DNA of 9,792 bases from Gemmatimonadales bacterium (GCA_030608825.1 JAUWDL010000023.1:1-9792); one strand, 5' to 3'; numbered from the stretch's first letter, positions 1-7,845 are shown. Translations and numbers: made by a program. Notes: a model not told the origin generated them from the letters alone.

Positions 1-1
1 G

Positions 2-451
2 TACGTGCGGGCTGCCTCCAAGGGGCTCGGGGTCACCCTCAAGCACATGATCCGTCCGTACAAGGTGACGCAGCAGTACCCGGACGAGAAGTGGGAGCTC
101 GCGCCCCGCCTGCGCGGAACGCACCGCATGGCGGTCCACGAAGATGGCCGGGCGAAATGCGTGGGCTGCGGCCTCTGTCCGACGGTCTGCCCCGTGAACT
201 GCATCAAGCTGATCCCCGCCGAGGACGAGAACGGCGAGCGGTATGCGGCGGTCTACGAGATCGATGAGTTCCGCTGCATCTTCTGCGGCTTCTGCCAGGA
301 GGTCTGTCCGGTGGAGGCGATCCACCTGGGGGTCCACTACGAGAACGCAGAGTACAGCCGGGAGCGCTGGGTTTACGACCTGGAGCGACTGACGGAGCTG
401 GAGCACCCCTACACGGCGCTCTGGGATCCGGCGGATCCGGCATCCCAATGA
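2..451 (+). CDS. nuoI: NADH-quinone oxidoreductase subunit I (5' partial)
   Basis: NuoI is the two-cluster ferredoxin-like subunit of complex I. It carries electrons through clusters N6a and N6b from the peripheral arm towards N2 and the quinone site. Counting from the GTG at base 5, two classical 4Fe-4S motifs are visible: CVGCGLCPTVCP with cysteines 52, 55, 58 and 62, and CIFCGFCQEVCP with cysteines 91, 94, 97 and 101. Cys66 and Cys101 sit in the CP-type positions that cross-ligate the clusters. The frame is open to the left edge (base 2 begins a TAC codon). The family normally has a few more N-terminal residues before the GLGVTLKHM segment, so the GTG at 5 is probably internal and the true start lies outside the window. 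The C-terminus ends in a short DPADPASQ tail. The stop overlaps the nuoJ start as ATGA. Identity is secure; only the start is unknown. Confidence 0.97.
   Translation, partial: YVRAASKGLGVTLKHMIRPYKVTQQYPDEKWELAPRLRGTHRMAVHEDGRAKCVGCGLCPTVCPVNCIKLIPAEDENGERYAAVYEIDEFRCIFCGFCQEVCPVEAIHLGVHYENAEYSRERWVYDLERLTELEHPYTALWDPADPASQ
424..441 (+). repeat. 9-bp tandem repeat at nuoI 3' end
   Basis: GGATCCGGC is repeated twice back to back and encodes the DPADPA tail of NuoI. It is flanked by TGGGAT (422-427) and ATCCCA (442-447), which are inverted copies of each other, so the mRNA could fold into a short hairpin that ends one base before the nuoJ start codon. No ribosome binding site for nuoJ is obvious here. 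Confidence 0.7.
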
Positions 452-966
452 TCGAGTTCTTCTTCTTCCTCTTTGCGGCCATGGCAGTACTCAGCGCCAT
501 CTTCATGGTGACGCAAGTCAACCCCGTCGCCAGCGTGCTGTACCTGGTCGTCACCTTCTTCTCCCTCTCCGGGCTCTTCGTGATCCTGGATGCGCACTTC
601 ATCGCCGCCGTTCAGATCATCGTGTACGCGGGCGCGATCATGGTGCTCTTCCTCTTCGTGATCATGCTTCTGAACCTGGGCAGCACGCAGCCGAGCGACA
701 TTCGACGGGGCCTCGGGCGGGTTCTGGCCGGCTCAGTCGCCGTGGCCCTGGTCGCCATCTTCGCGCGTCTCTTTATGGCCGACGGCGACGTTGACGGGCT
801 CGGCGGCCCTTCCGCTCTCGACTCGTTGCTCGAATCGAGCGGAGCCGTGGCGGCAGTGGCCGAGCCGCTCTTCACGCGCTATCTGGTGGCCTTCGAGGTC
901 ACCTCGATCCTCCTGGTCGTCGCCATCGTGGGCGCGGTCGTGCTCGCCCGGAAGCGCGCGCCGTGA
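448..966 (+). CDS. nuoJ: NADH-quinone oxidoreductase subunit J
   Basis: NuoJ is a membrane-arm subunit of complex I. It sits between the quinone-site region and the antiporter-like subunits, and its third helix couples the two. The 172-residue product shows five hydrophobic segments, at about 2-20, 27-46, 52-76, 91-110 and 145-167. The hallmark third helix reads [20 protein letters not shown], including Tyr60 and the glycine where the family has its pi-bulge. Glu150 starts the last helix ([18 protein letters not shown]). A soluble acidic loop lies at about 110-135. Length is normal. The ATG at 448 overlaps the nuoI stop (ATGA) and I see no clear Shine-Dalgarno upstream, so it is probably translated by coupling. 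The stop overlaps the nuoK start. The acidic Glu that E. coli has just after the third helix is not obvious here. Confidence 0.97.
   Translation: MIEFFFFLFAAMAVLSAIFMVTQVNPVASVLYLVVTFFSLSGLFVILDAHFIAAVQIIVYAGAIMVLFLFVIMLLNLGSTQPSDIRRGLGRVLAGSVAVALVAIFARLFMADGDVDGLGGPSALDSLLESSGAVAAVAEPLFTRYLVAFEVTSILLVVAIVGAVVLARKRAP
950..954 (+). promoter_or_regulatory. Ribosome binding site of nuoK
   Basis: GGAAG lies inside the end of nuoJ, 8 bases before the GTG at 963. It supports this start codon over later in-frame candidates. It is a weak to moderate Shine-Dalgarno match read by eye. Confidence 0.5.
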
Positions 967-1271
967 GCGAGGGCTACCTGGTCGACCTGGCTCTCGTCCT
1001 GAGCGCGGTCCTGTTCGCCATCGGGGTGGGGGGCGTGCTGCTGCGGCGCAACGCGATCATCGTCTTCATGTGCGTCGAGCTGATGCTCAACGCCGTCAAC
1101 CTCAGCTTCGTCGCCTTCTCACGCGTGCACGGAATCGACGGCCAGATCGTCGTCTTCTTCGTGATCTCCGTGGCGGCGGCCGAGGCGGCGGTCGGGTTGG
1201 CGCTCATCCTGGCCATCTTCCGGCACTATCAGAGCGTGGATCTCGAGCTGTTCCGGAGGTTGAGGTGGTAG
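963..1271 (+). CDS. nuoK: NADH-quinone oxidoreductase subunit K
   Basis: NuoK is the small MrpC-like subunit of complex I that links the quinone chamber to the antiporter modules. The 102-residue product has three transmembrane helices, at about 5-26, 30-52 and 60-86. The two family glutamates are present inside helices: Glu39 in [12 protein letters not shown] (E. coli Glu36) and Glu74 in [18 protein letters not shown] (E. coli Glu72). Both are needed for proton transfer in studied homologues. Length is typical. The start is the GTG at 963, chosen because it overlaps the nuoJ stop as GTGA, has a GGAAG 8 bases upstream and gives the family-length N-terminus. Confidence 0.97.
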   Translation: MSEGYLVDLALVLSAVLFAIGVGGVLLRRNAIIVFMCVELMLNAVNLSFVAFSRVHGIDGQIVVFFVISVAAAEAAVGLALILAIFRHYQSVDLELFRRLRW

Positions 1272-1296
1272 CCCGTATCTTCTGCGGCCGGCCCAT

Positions 1297-1303
1297 GGAG
1301 GAG
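1297..1303 (+). promoter_or_regulatory. Ribosome binding site of nuoL
   Basis: GGAGGAG is a near-ideal Shine-Dalgarno sequence 5 bases before the GTG at 1309 and fixes that start. It lies in the 37-base gap after nuoK, the longest gap between genes in the window. The strong site suggests that nuoL is translated independently, unlike its overlapping neighbours. Confidence 0.75.
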
Positions 1304-1308
1304 CGATC

Positions 1309-3366
1309 GTGAGCGAGGCATACCACCCGATCCTCCCGGCCCTCATCCTGGGCCTGCCTCTCCTGGGCGCCGCGCTGAACGGAATCGGTGCCTTCGCCTG
1401 GCGGGAGAACAAGACGGTGCCGACCATCGTCGGCCCTCTGGCCGTGCTGGGGGCGTTCGTCGTGTGCCTCCTGAACTTCGCCGCCATGCGTGCCGCGGCC
1501 CCACACGACCCGTCGCTCGTGCCGCTCTGGACCTGGATGCGCTCCGGCCAGCTCGAGATCGGGGTGACCCTCCTCTTCGATCAGCTGTCGGTGCTCATGA
1601 CGCTGATCGTGACCGGGGTGGGAGGGATCATCCACGTCTACAGCGTCGGCTACATGCGGGAAGATCCCGGGTACTCCCGGTACTTCTCGTACCTCAACCT
1701 GTTCATCTTCTTCATGCTGCTCCTTGTCCTGGGCGCCAACTACCCGCTCATGTTCGTGGGTTGGGAGGGAGTCGGGCTCTGCTCCTACCTGCTGATCGGC
1801 TTCTGGTACGAGAACCGGGAGTTCTCGGACGCGGGGAAGAAGGCATTCATCGTCAACCGGATCGGCGACATCGGGTTCCTCATCGCCATGTTCCTCCTGT
1901 TCGGCGTGTTCGGGACGCTCGACATGCCCACGATCTTCGAGCGCGCGCCGACGACGCTCCTCGCGGGTGGTGCGGTGGTGACGGCGATCACGCTCTTCCT
2001 CTTCCTCGGATGCGTCGGCAAGTCGGCCCAGATACCCCTGTTCGTGTGGCTCCCCGATGCGATGGCCGGCCCGACACCCGTGTCGGCGTTGATCCACGCC
2101 GCCACGATGGTCACGGCGGGCGTCTATCTGGTCGCCCGCTCCGGAGTCCTCTTCGCGCTCGCTCCGTTCACGCAGGCCATCGTGGCCTCCGTGGGCGTCG
2201 GGACGGCGCTGTTCGCCGCCTCCATCGCCGTGCAGCAGTACGATATCAAGAAGGTCCTCGCCTACAGCACCATCTCCCAACTGGGCTACATGTTCGTGGC
2301 CGTGGGCGTGGGGGCGTACACGGCCGGGATCTTCCATCTGATGACGCATGCCTTCTTCAAGGCGCTCCTCTTCCTGGGCGCCGGGGCGGTCATCCACGCG
2401 ATGCACCACGCCTGGGATGAATCCGGGGATCACGGCGATCCCAACGACATGCGCAACTACGGCGGCCTGCGTCGGCTGATGCCGATCACGGCAGCCACGA
2501 TGTGGATCGGCACATTGGCCATATCGGGCGTCTTTCCGTTCGCCGGCTTCTTCTCAAAGGACGAGATCATCTGGGAGGCCGGGGTCCGGGGGTACGCGGT
2601 CTTGTGGGGCACGGCGCTCATCGTCGCTCTGCTGACCGCCGGCTACATGACGCGCCTCATGGTCATGACCTTCCACGGAGACAACCGAAGCTTTGCGAAG
2701 GTCGGCGGAGGTGAAGCCGGAGCCAACCGGAGCGGCGAGTCCGCCCGAGGCCGTCTGCACGAGGTGCCTCCGGTCATGTGGGTTCCGCTCGCGATCCTCG
2801 CGGCCCTCTCCGCCGTGGGCGGATGGGTGCAGATCCCCGAGGTGCTTCCGCTGCCGAACCTCGACCTGCTCCACTCCTGGCTCGAGCCCGTCTTCGCACC
2901 GGCCGTGGACGTCGCATCGGCCGCCTCCGGTGCGGCTGCCGGGGGCGCACATGGCGAGGGGATGGCCCACGAAGCTCCCCTCGGAGGAGGGGAGGCTTTC
3001 TGGGCCGTTATGGGAACCGTCCTCGCGATCCTGACGATCATCGTGGTGTTCCGGAGGCTCTCCCGCCGCCGGTACCTGCCGGCCGCCGAGTCCTCCGAGC
3101 CGCGTGGAGCGGCCTCGCTGCTCTACCACAAGTGGTACGTGGATGAGCTGTACGACCGACTGATCGTGCGGCCTCTTCTCGCTCTCTGGCGCGGTTGTTG
3201 GCGGATCGTGGACGATCGCTTGATCGACGGCGCCGTGAACGGCCTCGGCGGCGTGGCCCGGGTCGTCGGATGGACGGGGAGTCAGCTCCAGACGGGTCGG
3301 GTGAGCACCTACCTCCTCGTCTTCATGATCGGGGTGCTGATCATCCTCGGAAGCCTGGCGTTCTGA
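1309..3366 (+). CDS. nuoL: NADH-quinone oxidoreductase subunit L
   Basis: NuoL is the distal Mrp-antiporter-like proton channel of complex I. The 685-residue product is membrane-spanning almost throughout. Key channel residues are visible: Glu153 in the GWEGVGLCSYLLIGFW motif (E. coli Glu144), Lys238 in CVGKSAQIPL (E. coli Lys229), His263 in LIHAATMVTAGVYL, Lys351 in HAFFKALLFLGAG, and Lys417 in FFSKDEI (E. coli Lys399). After the antiporter core comes a C-terminal part with the LYHKWYVDELYD segment at about 605-616. It is followed by a region matching the long lateral helix and a last membrane anchor (about 664-685). The protein is some 70 residues longer than E. coli NuoL. Part of the extra length is a Gly/Ala/His-rich stretch at about 535-562. 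The GTG start is supported by the strong upstream ribosome binding site. nuoM begins 2 bases after the stop. Confidence 0.98.
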   Translation: MSEAYHPILPALILGLPLLGAALNGIGAFAWRENKTVPTIVGPLAVLGAFVVCLLNFAAMRAAAPHDPSLVPLWTWMRSGQLEIGVTLLFDQLSVLMTLIVTGVGGIIHVYSVGYMREDPGYSRYFSYLNLFIFFMLLLVLGANYPLMFVGWEGVGLCSYLLIGFWYENREFSDAGKKAFIVNRIGDIGFLIAMFLLFGVFGTLDMPTIFERAPTTLLAGGAVVTAITLFLFLGCVGKSAQIPLFVWLPDAMAGPTPVSALIHAATMVTAGVYLVARSGVLFALAPFTQAIVASVGVGTALFAASIAVQQYDIKKVLAYSTISQLGYMFVAVGVGAYTAGIFHLMTHAFFKALLFLGAGAVIHAMHHAWDESGDHGDPNDMRNYGGLRRLMPITAATMWIGTLAISGVFPFAGFFSKDEIIWEAGVRGYAVLWGTALIVALLTAGYMTRLMVMTFHGDNRSFAKVGGGEAGANRSGESARGRLHEVPPVMWVPLAILAALSAVGGWVQIPEVLPLPNLDLLHSWLEPVFAPAVDVASAASGAAAGGAHGEGMAHEAPLGGGEAFWAVMGTVLAILTIIVVFRRLSRRRYLPAAESSEPRGAASLLYHKWYVDELYDRLIVRPLLALWRGCWRIVDDRLIDGAVNGLGGVARVVGWTGSQLQTGRVSTYLLVFMIGVLIILGSLAF

Positions 3367-3368
3367 CG

Positions 3369-4913
3369 ATGGAATCCCTCTACGGCAGTCACTGGGTCCT
3401 CACGCTCCTTCTGGCGATTCCGTTCCTCGGCGCGCTGGGATGTCTGGCCGGCCCGGAGAGCAGGGCCCGCTGGACCGCTCTATTCGCCACGCTGCTCGCC
3501 CTCGGCCTATCGCTGCCGCTCTTCTGGACCTTCCAGCTCGGCACGGCCGAGTTCCAGAACACGGCGTCCTTCCCGTGGATCGAGCGATGGGGGATCCAGT
3601 ACGCGGTGGGCCTCGACGGCATATCGCTCCTCATGATCCTGCTCACGACGGTGATCATGCCGCTCTCCGTCGCCGGCTCGTTCTCGTACATCAAGAAGAG
3701 GGAGCGGGCCTTCTACGCCAGCATGCTCGTGTTGATGACCGGCATCTTGGGCGTCTTCGTGGCCATGGATCTGTTTCTGTTCTACGTGTTCTGGGAGATC
3801 ATGCTGATCCCGATGTACTTCATCATCGGGATCTGGGGAGGCGAGCGCCGCATCTACTCCGCGGTGAAGTTCTTCCTCTTCACGGCCACCGGATCTCTGC
3901 TCATGCTGGTGGCGATCGTGGCTCTCGTCTACCAGCACCAACTGCAGTTCGGGGTCGTCTCCTTCGGGTACTTAGACCTCCTGCGAACCTCCATCGCGCC
4001 GGGCCTTCAGCTCCTCCTCTTCTCAGCGTTCGGTCTCGCCTTCGCCATCAAGGTGCCCCTCTTCCCCCTGCACACCTGGTTGCCCGACGCGCATGTCGAG
4101 GCGCCGACGGCAGGCTCGGTGGTCCTGGCCGCCATCCTCCTGAAGATGGGCGTGTACGGCTTCCTGAGGTTCGCCATGCCGCTCTTCCCGGTCGCCGCGA
4201 CGAGCCCCGCGGCCATCGGCACGATCGTGCTGCTGGGTCTGATCGGGATCATCTACGCGGCCTGGGTGGCGGCGGTGCAGCCCGACGCGAAGAAGCTGAT
4301 CGCCTACACGTCGGTGGCCCACCTGGGCTTCGTGATGATAGGCGTCTTCGCGCTCACGCGGCAGTCCCTGGAGGGGGCGATCCTCCAGATGGTGAATCAC
4401 GGCATCTCCACGGGCGCCCTCTTCCTCCTGATCGGGATGATCTACGAGCGGCGCCACACCCGCATGATCGCCGATTTCGGCGGGCTGGCGAAGGTGATGC
4501 CCTTCTTCGCCTTCTCGTTTACCGTCGTCGCGCTGAGCTCGATCGGCCTCCCGGGCACCAACGGCTTCGTGGGAGAGTTTCTCATCCTCCTCGGGACGTT
4601 CCAGAGGTTCCCACTCGTTGCCATCCTGGCCACGACCGGCGTCATATTCGCTGCCGCCTACATGCTTCCCATGGTGCAGCGAGTGATCCTGAACCCGCTG
4701 TCGCGGGATGAGAATCGGGAGCTGAAGGACCTGAACCGGCGGGAGCGGTGGATCATAGCGCCGCTGCTGGGCCTGATCCTGCTCATCGGCGTCTATCCGC
4801 AGCCGTTCCTGGACCGGATGTCGGCCTCCGTCGACGCGCTCATTGAACGGGTCGAGCTCGGGGCCCGGCAGATGGAGGAGCCCCCGCCGGTCGAAGGGAG
4901 GGCCGGCCCATGA
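3369..4913 (+). CDS. nuoM: NADH-quinone oxidoreductase subunit M
   Basis: NuoM is the middle antiporter-like proton channel of complex I. From the ATG at 3369 the product is 514 residues. I chose this start because it lies 2 bases after the nuoL stop and gives the usual hydrophobic N-terminal helix (WVLTLLLAIPFLGALG). The open frame runs further upstream, but only in the shadow of nuoL. Diagnostic features are Glu143 in FYVFWEIMLIPMYFIIG (E. coli Glu144), Lys228 in AFAIKVPLFPLHTWLPDAHV (E. coli Lys234), Lys259 in LLKMGVYGFLRF, His344 in MVNHGISTGALF, and Glu403 in GTNGFVGEFLIL, the glutamate that replaces the terminal lysine of NuoL and NuoN. About 14 helices are expected. The C-terminal 30 residues are hydrophilic and proline-rich. 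The stop overlaps nuoN as ATGA. I saw no frameshift or missing channel residue. Confidence 0.98.
   Translation: MESLYGSHWVLTLLLAIPFLGALGCLAGPESRARWTALFATLLALGLSLPLFWTFQLGTAEFQNTASFPWIERWGIQYAVGLDGISLLMILLTTVIMPLSVAGSFSYIKKRERAFYASMLVLMTGILGVFVAMDLFLFYVFWEIMLIPMYFIIGIWGGERRIYSAVKFFLFTATGSLLMLVAIVALVYQHQLQFGVVSFGYLDLLRTSIAPGLQLLLFSAFGLAFAIKVPLFPLHTWLPDAHVEAPTAGSVVLAAILLKMGVYGFLRFAMPLFPVAATSPAAIGTIVLLGLIGIIYAAWVAAVQPDAKKLIAYTSVAHLGFVMIGVFALTRQSLEGAILQMVNHGISTGALFLLIGMIYERRHTRMIADFGGLAKVMPFFAFSFTVVALSSIGLPGTNGFVGEFLILLGTFQRFPLVAILATTGVIFAAAYMLPMVQRVILNPLSRDENRELKDLNRRERWIIAPLLGLILLIGVYPQPFLDRMSASVDALIERVELGARQMEEPPPVEGRAGP
4894..4902 (+). promoter_or_regulatory. Ribosome binding site of nuoN
   Basis: AAGGGAGGG is a strong purine-rich Shine-Dalgarno inside the last codons of nuoM, 7 bases before the ATG at 4910. 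It fixes the nuoN start and shows that nuoN does not depend only on coupling to nuoM, although the two genes overlap by ATGA. Confidence 0.7.
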
Positions 4914-6466
4914 TCCTCGACTACTCCTCCCCGGGCCATTACCTGATCGCGCTTCTGCCCGAGACCGTGCTCACGCTCGGGGCCTTCGCGGTCCTGCTCA
5001 CGGACGTCTTCATCCGGGGCCGGGAGCCGGGACCGAGCGGAGCGTGGACGGGGCGCGTGGCTGTGGCGAGCGTCCTTGCCGCCGCCGCGGCCAGCCTCTG
5101 GGTCGGACTCAACGTCGAGGCCTCGTCGGGCCTGGTCGCGGTTGACGGCTTTCGGCTGGCGGCGAGCCTCATCCTGCTCGGCGGAACGCTCCTCGCCCTC
5201 CTGTTCGCCTTCGACTACGGACGCCGGGAAGGCCTCCACATCGGCGAGTTCTACGCGCTCGTTCTCCTGGCGACGGTCGGCATGCTGGTGCTCATCGGCG
5301 CCCGCGACCTTCTCCTGGTCTTCCTCGGCCTCGAGCTCATGTCGATCGCCGTCTACGTCCTCACCGGATTCAACCGAAACGACCCCCGCTCGGCGGAGGC
5401 GGGCCTCAAGTACTTCCTCGTGGGGGCGTTCGCGAGCGCGTTCATCCTCTATGGGATCGCGCTGCTGTACGGGGCGACCGGAAGCACCAACATCCCGGAC
5501 GTGATGGAGCGTGTCACCGCGAGCGTCGAGGAGGGCAGCGTCCTCTTCTACTCGGGGGTTACCCTCCTGCTGATAGGATTCGGCTACAAGATCGCCGCGG
5601 TCCCGTTTCACATGTGGACGCCCGATGCGTACGAAGGCGCCCCGACATCGGTAACCGGATACATGGCCGTCGGAGTCAAGACGGCGGCGTTCATAGCTCT
5701 CCTCAGGGTGTTCACGGGTCAGCTCGCGCCGGCGGCGGAGTTCTGGACCGGAATCGTGTGGTGGCTGGCGATGCTCACCAAGATCGATCCGAACCTCATC
5801 GCGCTGGTTCAAAACAACGTCAAGCGGATCCTGGCCTATTCCTCCATCGCTCACGCGGGCTCTCTGCTGGTCGGGGTGGCAGCCGGCACCGCGTTCGGGC
5901 GTGCGGCGGCGCTCTTCTATCTGGCCGCCTACACGCTCATGACACTGGGGGCGTTCGCCGTCGTCTACGCCGTCGCGGGGAAGGGAGACCGGCGCATGAC
6001 GCTGGCCGACTTCCGAGGCCTCGGATGGCGACGCCCCGGACTGGCCTTCGCGCTTCTGCTGTTCCTTCTGTCTCTGGCGGGATTCCCTCCGACCGGAGGC
6101 TTCGTCGGAAAGCTGTACCTGCTGCGAGCCTCGATCGACGCGGGCCAGGTGGCGCTTGCCGTGACGCTCGTCCTCAGCAGCCTCATCTCCTACTACTACT
6201 ATCTGCGCGTGGTGTGGAAGATGTACTTCGAGGAAGGGACGGAGCGCCCCGTGCCAAACGGCGGTTTCGCGTTCCGTCTCTCGACGGCGATCTGCGCCGG
6301 CGGCATCCTGACGCTCGGCCTTTTCCCCGGACCGGCGTTGCGCGCCTTCGAGCGGGCGGGCGCGGACCTGGAGTCGGCGGTGACGACCGAAGCCTCCGCG
6401 GCGGGATCCTCCGACACGTCTATCCCGCGAGAGCGGCTGAACTCGGCGAGCACGGTAGGCCCATGA
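4910..6466 (+). CDS. nuoN: NADH-quinone oxidoreductase subunit N
   Basis: NuoN is the antiporter-like proton channel of complex I nearest the peripheral arm. The 518-residue product carries the family residues: Glu142 in LVFLGLELMSIAVYVLTGF (E. coli Glu133), Lys227 in GFGYKIAAVPFHMWTPDAYE (E. coli Lys217), Lys257 in MAVGVKTAAFIALLR (E. coli Lys247), and Lys401 in PPTGGFVGKLYLL (E. coli Lys395). The LAYSSIAHAG signature is at about 308-317. Just before it, residues 290-295 read TKIDPN, where homologues that I recall have a hydrophobic stretch ending in a glycine-asparagine pair. This puts a lysine and an aspartate in a normally apolar helix. The last 30 or so residues form a hydrophilic Ser/Ala-rich tail with no hydrophobic segment. 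The ATG at 4910 has a good ribosome binding site. The stop overlaps the next gene by ATGA. Confidence 0.97.
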   Translation: MILDYSSPGHYLIALLPETVLTLGAFAVLLTDVFIRGREPGPSGAWTGRVAVASVLAAAAASLWVGLNVEASSGLVAVDGFRLAASLILLGGTLLALLFAFDYGRREGLHIGEFYALVLLATVGMLVLIGARDLLLVFLGLELMSIAVYVLTGFNRNDPRSAEAGLKYFLVGAFASAFILYGIALLYGATGSTNIPDVMERVTASVEEGSVLFYSGVTLLLIGFGYKIAAVPFHMWTPDAYEGAPTSVTGYMAVGVKTAAFIALLRVFTGQLAPAAEFWTGIVWWLAMLTKIDPNLIALVQNNVKRILAYSSIAHAGSLLVGVAAGTAFGRAAALFYLAAYTLMTLGAFAVVYAVAGKGDRRMTLADFRGLGWRRPGLAFALLLFLLSLAGFPPTGGFVGKLYLLRASIDAGQVALAVTLVLSSLISYYYYLRVVWKMYFEEGTERPVPNGGFAFRLSTAICAGGILTLGLFPGPALRAFERAGADLESAVTTEASAAGSSDTSIPRERLNSASTVGP

Positions 6467-7824
6467 AGGTACCCGGGCAGGCCTTCCGTGAGTACGACAT
6501 TCGGGGAATCGTCGGCGAGACCCTCGACCCCGACCTGGCTCGTGCGGTCGGGCGTGCCTACGGGAGCGAGATTGGGTCCGGCAAGACGGTGGCCGTGGGC
6601 CACGACAACCGGCCGAGCTCCCCGGATCTCGCCTCCGCCCTGATCGAGGGGCTCAACGCCTCCGGGGTCGACGTCCTCTTGGTGCAGATGGTCCCGACGC
6701 CCGCCCTCTACTTCGCCACCTACGAGCTGGAGACCGACGGAGGGATCCAGATCACGGGCTCCCACAACCCCCCGGAGTACAACGGCATCAAGATGACCGT
6801 TGGAGGCCGCCCGCTCTACGGAGAGGCCATTCAGGCGCTTCGAGCGCGCATAGAGGCGGATGAGCTCATCTCGGGCGCCGGATCGGTCCGAGAGGTCGAC
6901 GTGCTGGACCGTTACGTGGAGGAGATCGGGCGCCGAGCGCGCGTAGAGCCGCCGATCCGTTTCGTCCTCGACTGCGGTAACGGCGCCGGCAGCGTCGTCG
7001 CCGCGCGGGCTCTCCGCGCCGCCGGTGCTGAGGTCGATCCGCTCTACTGCGAGTCCGATGGCACCTTCCCGAATCACCACCCCGACCCCACGGTCGACGA
7101 GAACGTGAAGGACCTCATCGACCGGGTGGTCTCCACGGGCGCCGCTTTCGGAGTCGGCCTCGACGGAGATGCGGACCGTATCGGCGCGGTGACGGAGAAG
7201 GGCGTGATCATCCGGGGGGACCACCTCCTGCTCCTGTTCGCCCTCGACGTCCTGAAGGACCACCCGGGAGCCGAGATCATCTTCGACGTCAAGTGCTCGA
7301 AGGCCTTGCCGGAGATGATCGAGCGAGCCGGCGGCATTCCGATTATGTGGAAGACAGGCCATTCGCTCATCAAGGAGAGGATGCGCCAGTCCGGATCTCC
7401 CCTCGCAGGTGAGATGAGTGGCCATATCTGTTTTGCTGACAGGTATTTCGGAACGGATGATGCGATTTACGATGCGGCCCGCCTGGCCGAGTTGGTGGCT
7501 CGTGACGGCCGGCCGCTCTCCGAGATCGTCGCGAAGATCCCCGCTTATCCGTCCACACCCGAGCTTCGCCTGGATTGCCCGGAAGAGCTGAAGTTCGACC
7601 TCGTGAAGCGTGCGGTGGAGCACTACAAGCGATCCCACGAGGTGATCGACATCGACGGTGCCCGGATTCTCTTCGACGGGGGCTGGGCGCTGATCCGAGC
7701 CAGCAACACTCAACCCGTCGTCGTGGCCCGGATCGAGGCCGACACGCCCGAGCTGCTGGACGAGATCCGCTCGCAAGTCGGCGAGTACCTGGCGGCCGAG
7801 GGTGTGTCCCTCCCGGATGCCTGA
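6463..7824 (+). CDS. Phosphomannomutase/phosphoglucomutase
   Basis: This is an alpha-D-phosphohexomutase of the AlgC/ManB type. It is a cytoplasmic enzyme that interconverts hexose 6-phosphate and hexose 1-phosphate, feeding nucleotide-sugar and envelope polysaccharide synthesis. From the ATG at 6463 it is 453 residues, normal for the family. All four active-site loops are visible in order: the catalytic serine loop TGSHNPPEYNGIK (Ser100), the magnesium loop DGDADRIG (234-241), the sugar-specificity loop GEMSGH (316-321), and the phosphate-binding loop RASNTQP (412-418) in domain 4. The DGTFPNHHPDPT segment (199-210) is also typical of bifunctional mannose/glucose enzymes. The start is chosen from the YDIRGIVGETL N-terminal match and the ATGA overlap with nuoN; the frame is open further upstream. 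Only a weak GGTAGG precedes it, so coupling to nuoN is likely. Substrate preference (mannose, glucose or glucosamine phosphate) cannot be read from sequence; the GEMSGH loop argues against the glucosamine-specific GlmM group. Confidence 0.93.
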   Translation: MKVPGQAFREYDIRGIVGETLDPDLARAVGRAYGSEIGSGKTVAVGHDNRPSSPDLASALIEGLNASGVDVLLVQMVPTPALYFATYELETDGGIQITGSHNPPEYNGIKMTVGGRPLYGEAIQALRARIEADELISGAGSVREVDVLDRYVEEIGRRARVEPPIRFVLDCGNGAGSVVAARALRAAGAEVDPLYCESDGTFPNHHPDPTVDENVKDLIDRVVSTGAAFGVGLDGDADRIGAVTEKGVIIRGDHLLLLFALDVLKDHPGAEIIFDVKCSKALPEMIERAGGIPIMWKTGHSLIKERMRQSGSPLAGEMSGHICFADRYFGTDDAIYDAARLAELVARDGRPLSEIVAKIPAYPSTPELRLDCPEELKFDLVKRAVEHYKRSHEVIDIDGARILFDGGWALIRASNTQPVVVARIEADTPELLDEIRSQVGEYLAAEGVSLPDA

Positions 7825-7845
7825 CGCCCACGCGGCGCCTCCCAG

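Noticed and set aside
1295..1312. Five-codon minigene (ATG GAG GAG CGA TCG TGA) overlapping the nuoL start
   Set aside because: It is formed by the nuoL ribosome binding site and start codon itself and has no upstream ribosome binding site of its own. A regulatory leader peptide cannot be supported.
1204..2433. Long minus-strand open frame (409 codons) opposite nuoK and nuoL
   Set aside because: The product is a charged, low-complexity His/Glu/Asp/Arg chain that mirrors the membrane-protein codons of nuoL. No domain is visible.
3195..3368. Upstream extension of the nuoM frame by 58 codons
   Set aside because: It is an Arg-rich shadow of the nuoL C-terminus. The ATG at 3369 gives the family N-terminus directly after the nuoL stop.
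4793..5854. Minus-strand open frame (353 codons) opposite nuoM and nuoN
   Set aside because: Same antisense signature: highly charged, no hydrophobic core, no motif, and no gap in the + strand genes to host it.
7825..7845. GC-rich inverted GGCGCC in the gap before carbamate kinase as a possible terminator
   Set aside because: The palindrome is only 6 bases and there is no T-run, so it does not resemble an intrinsic terminator.
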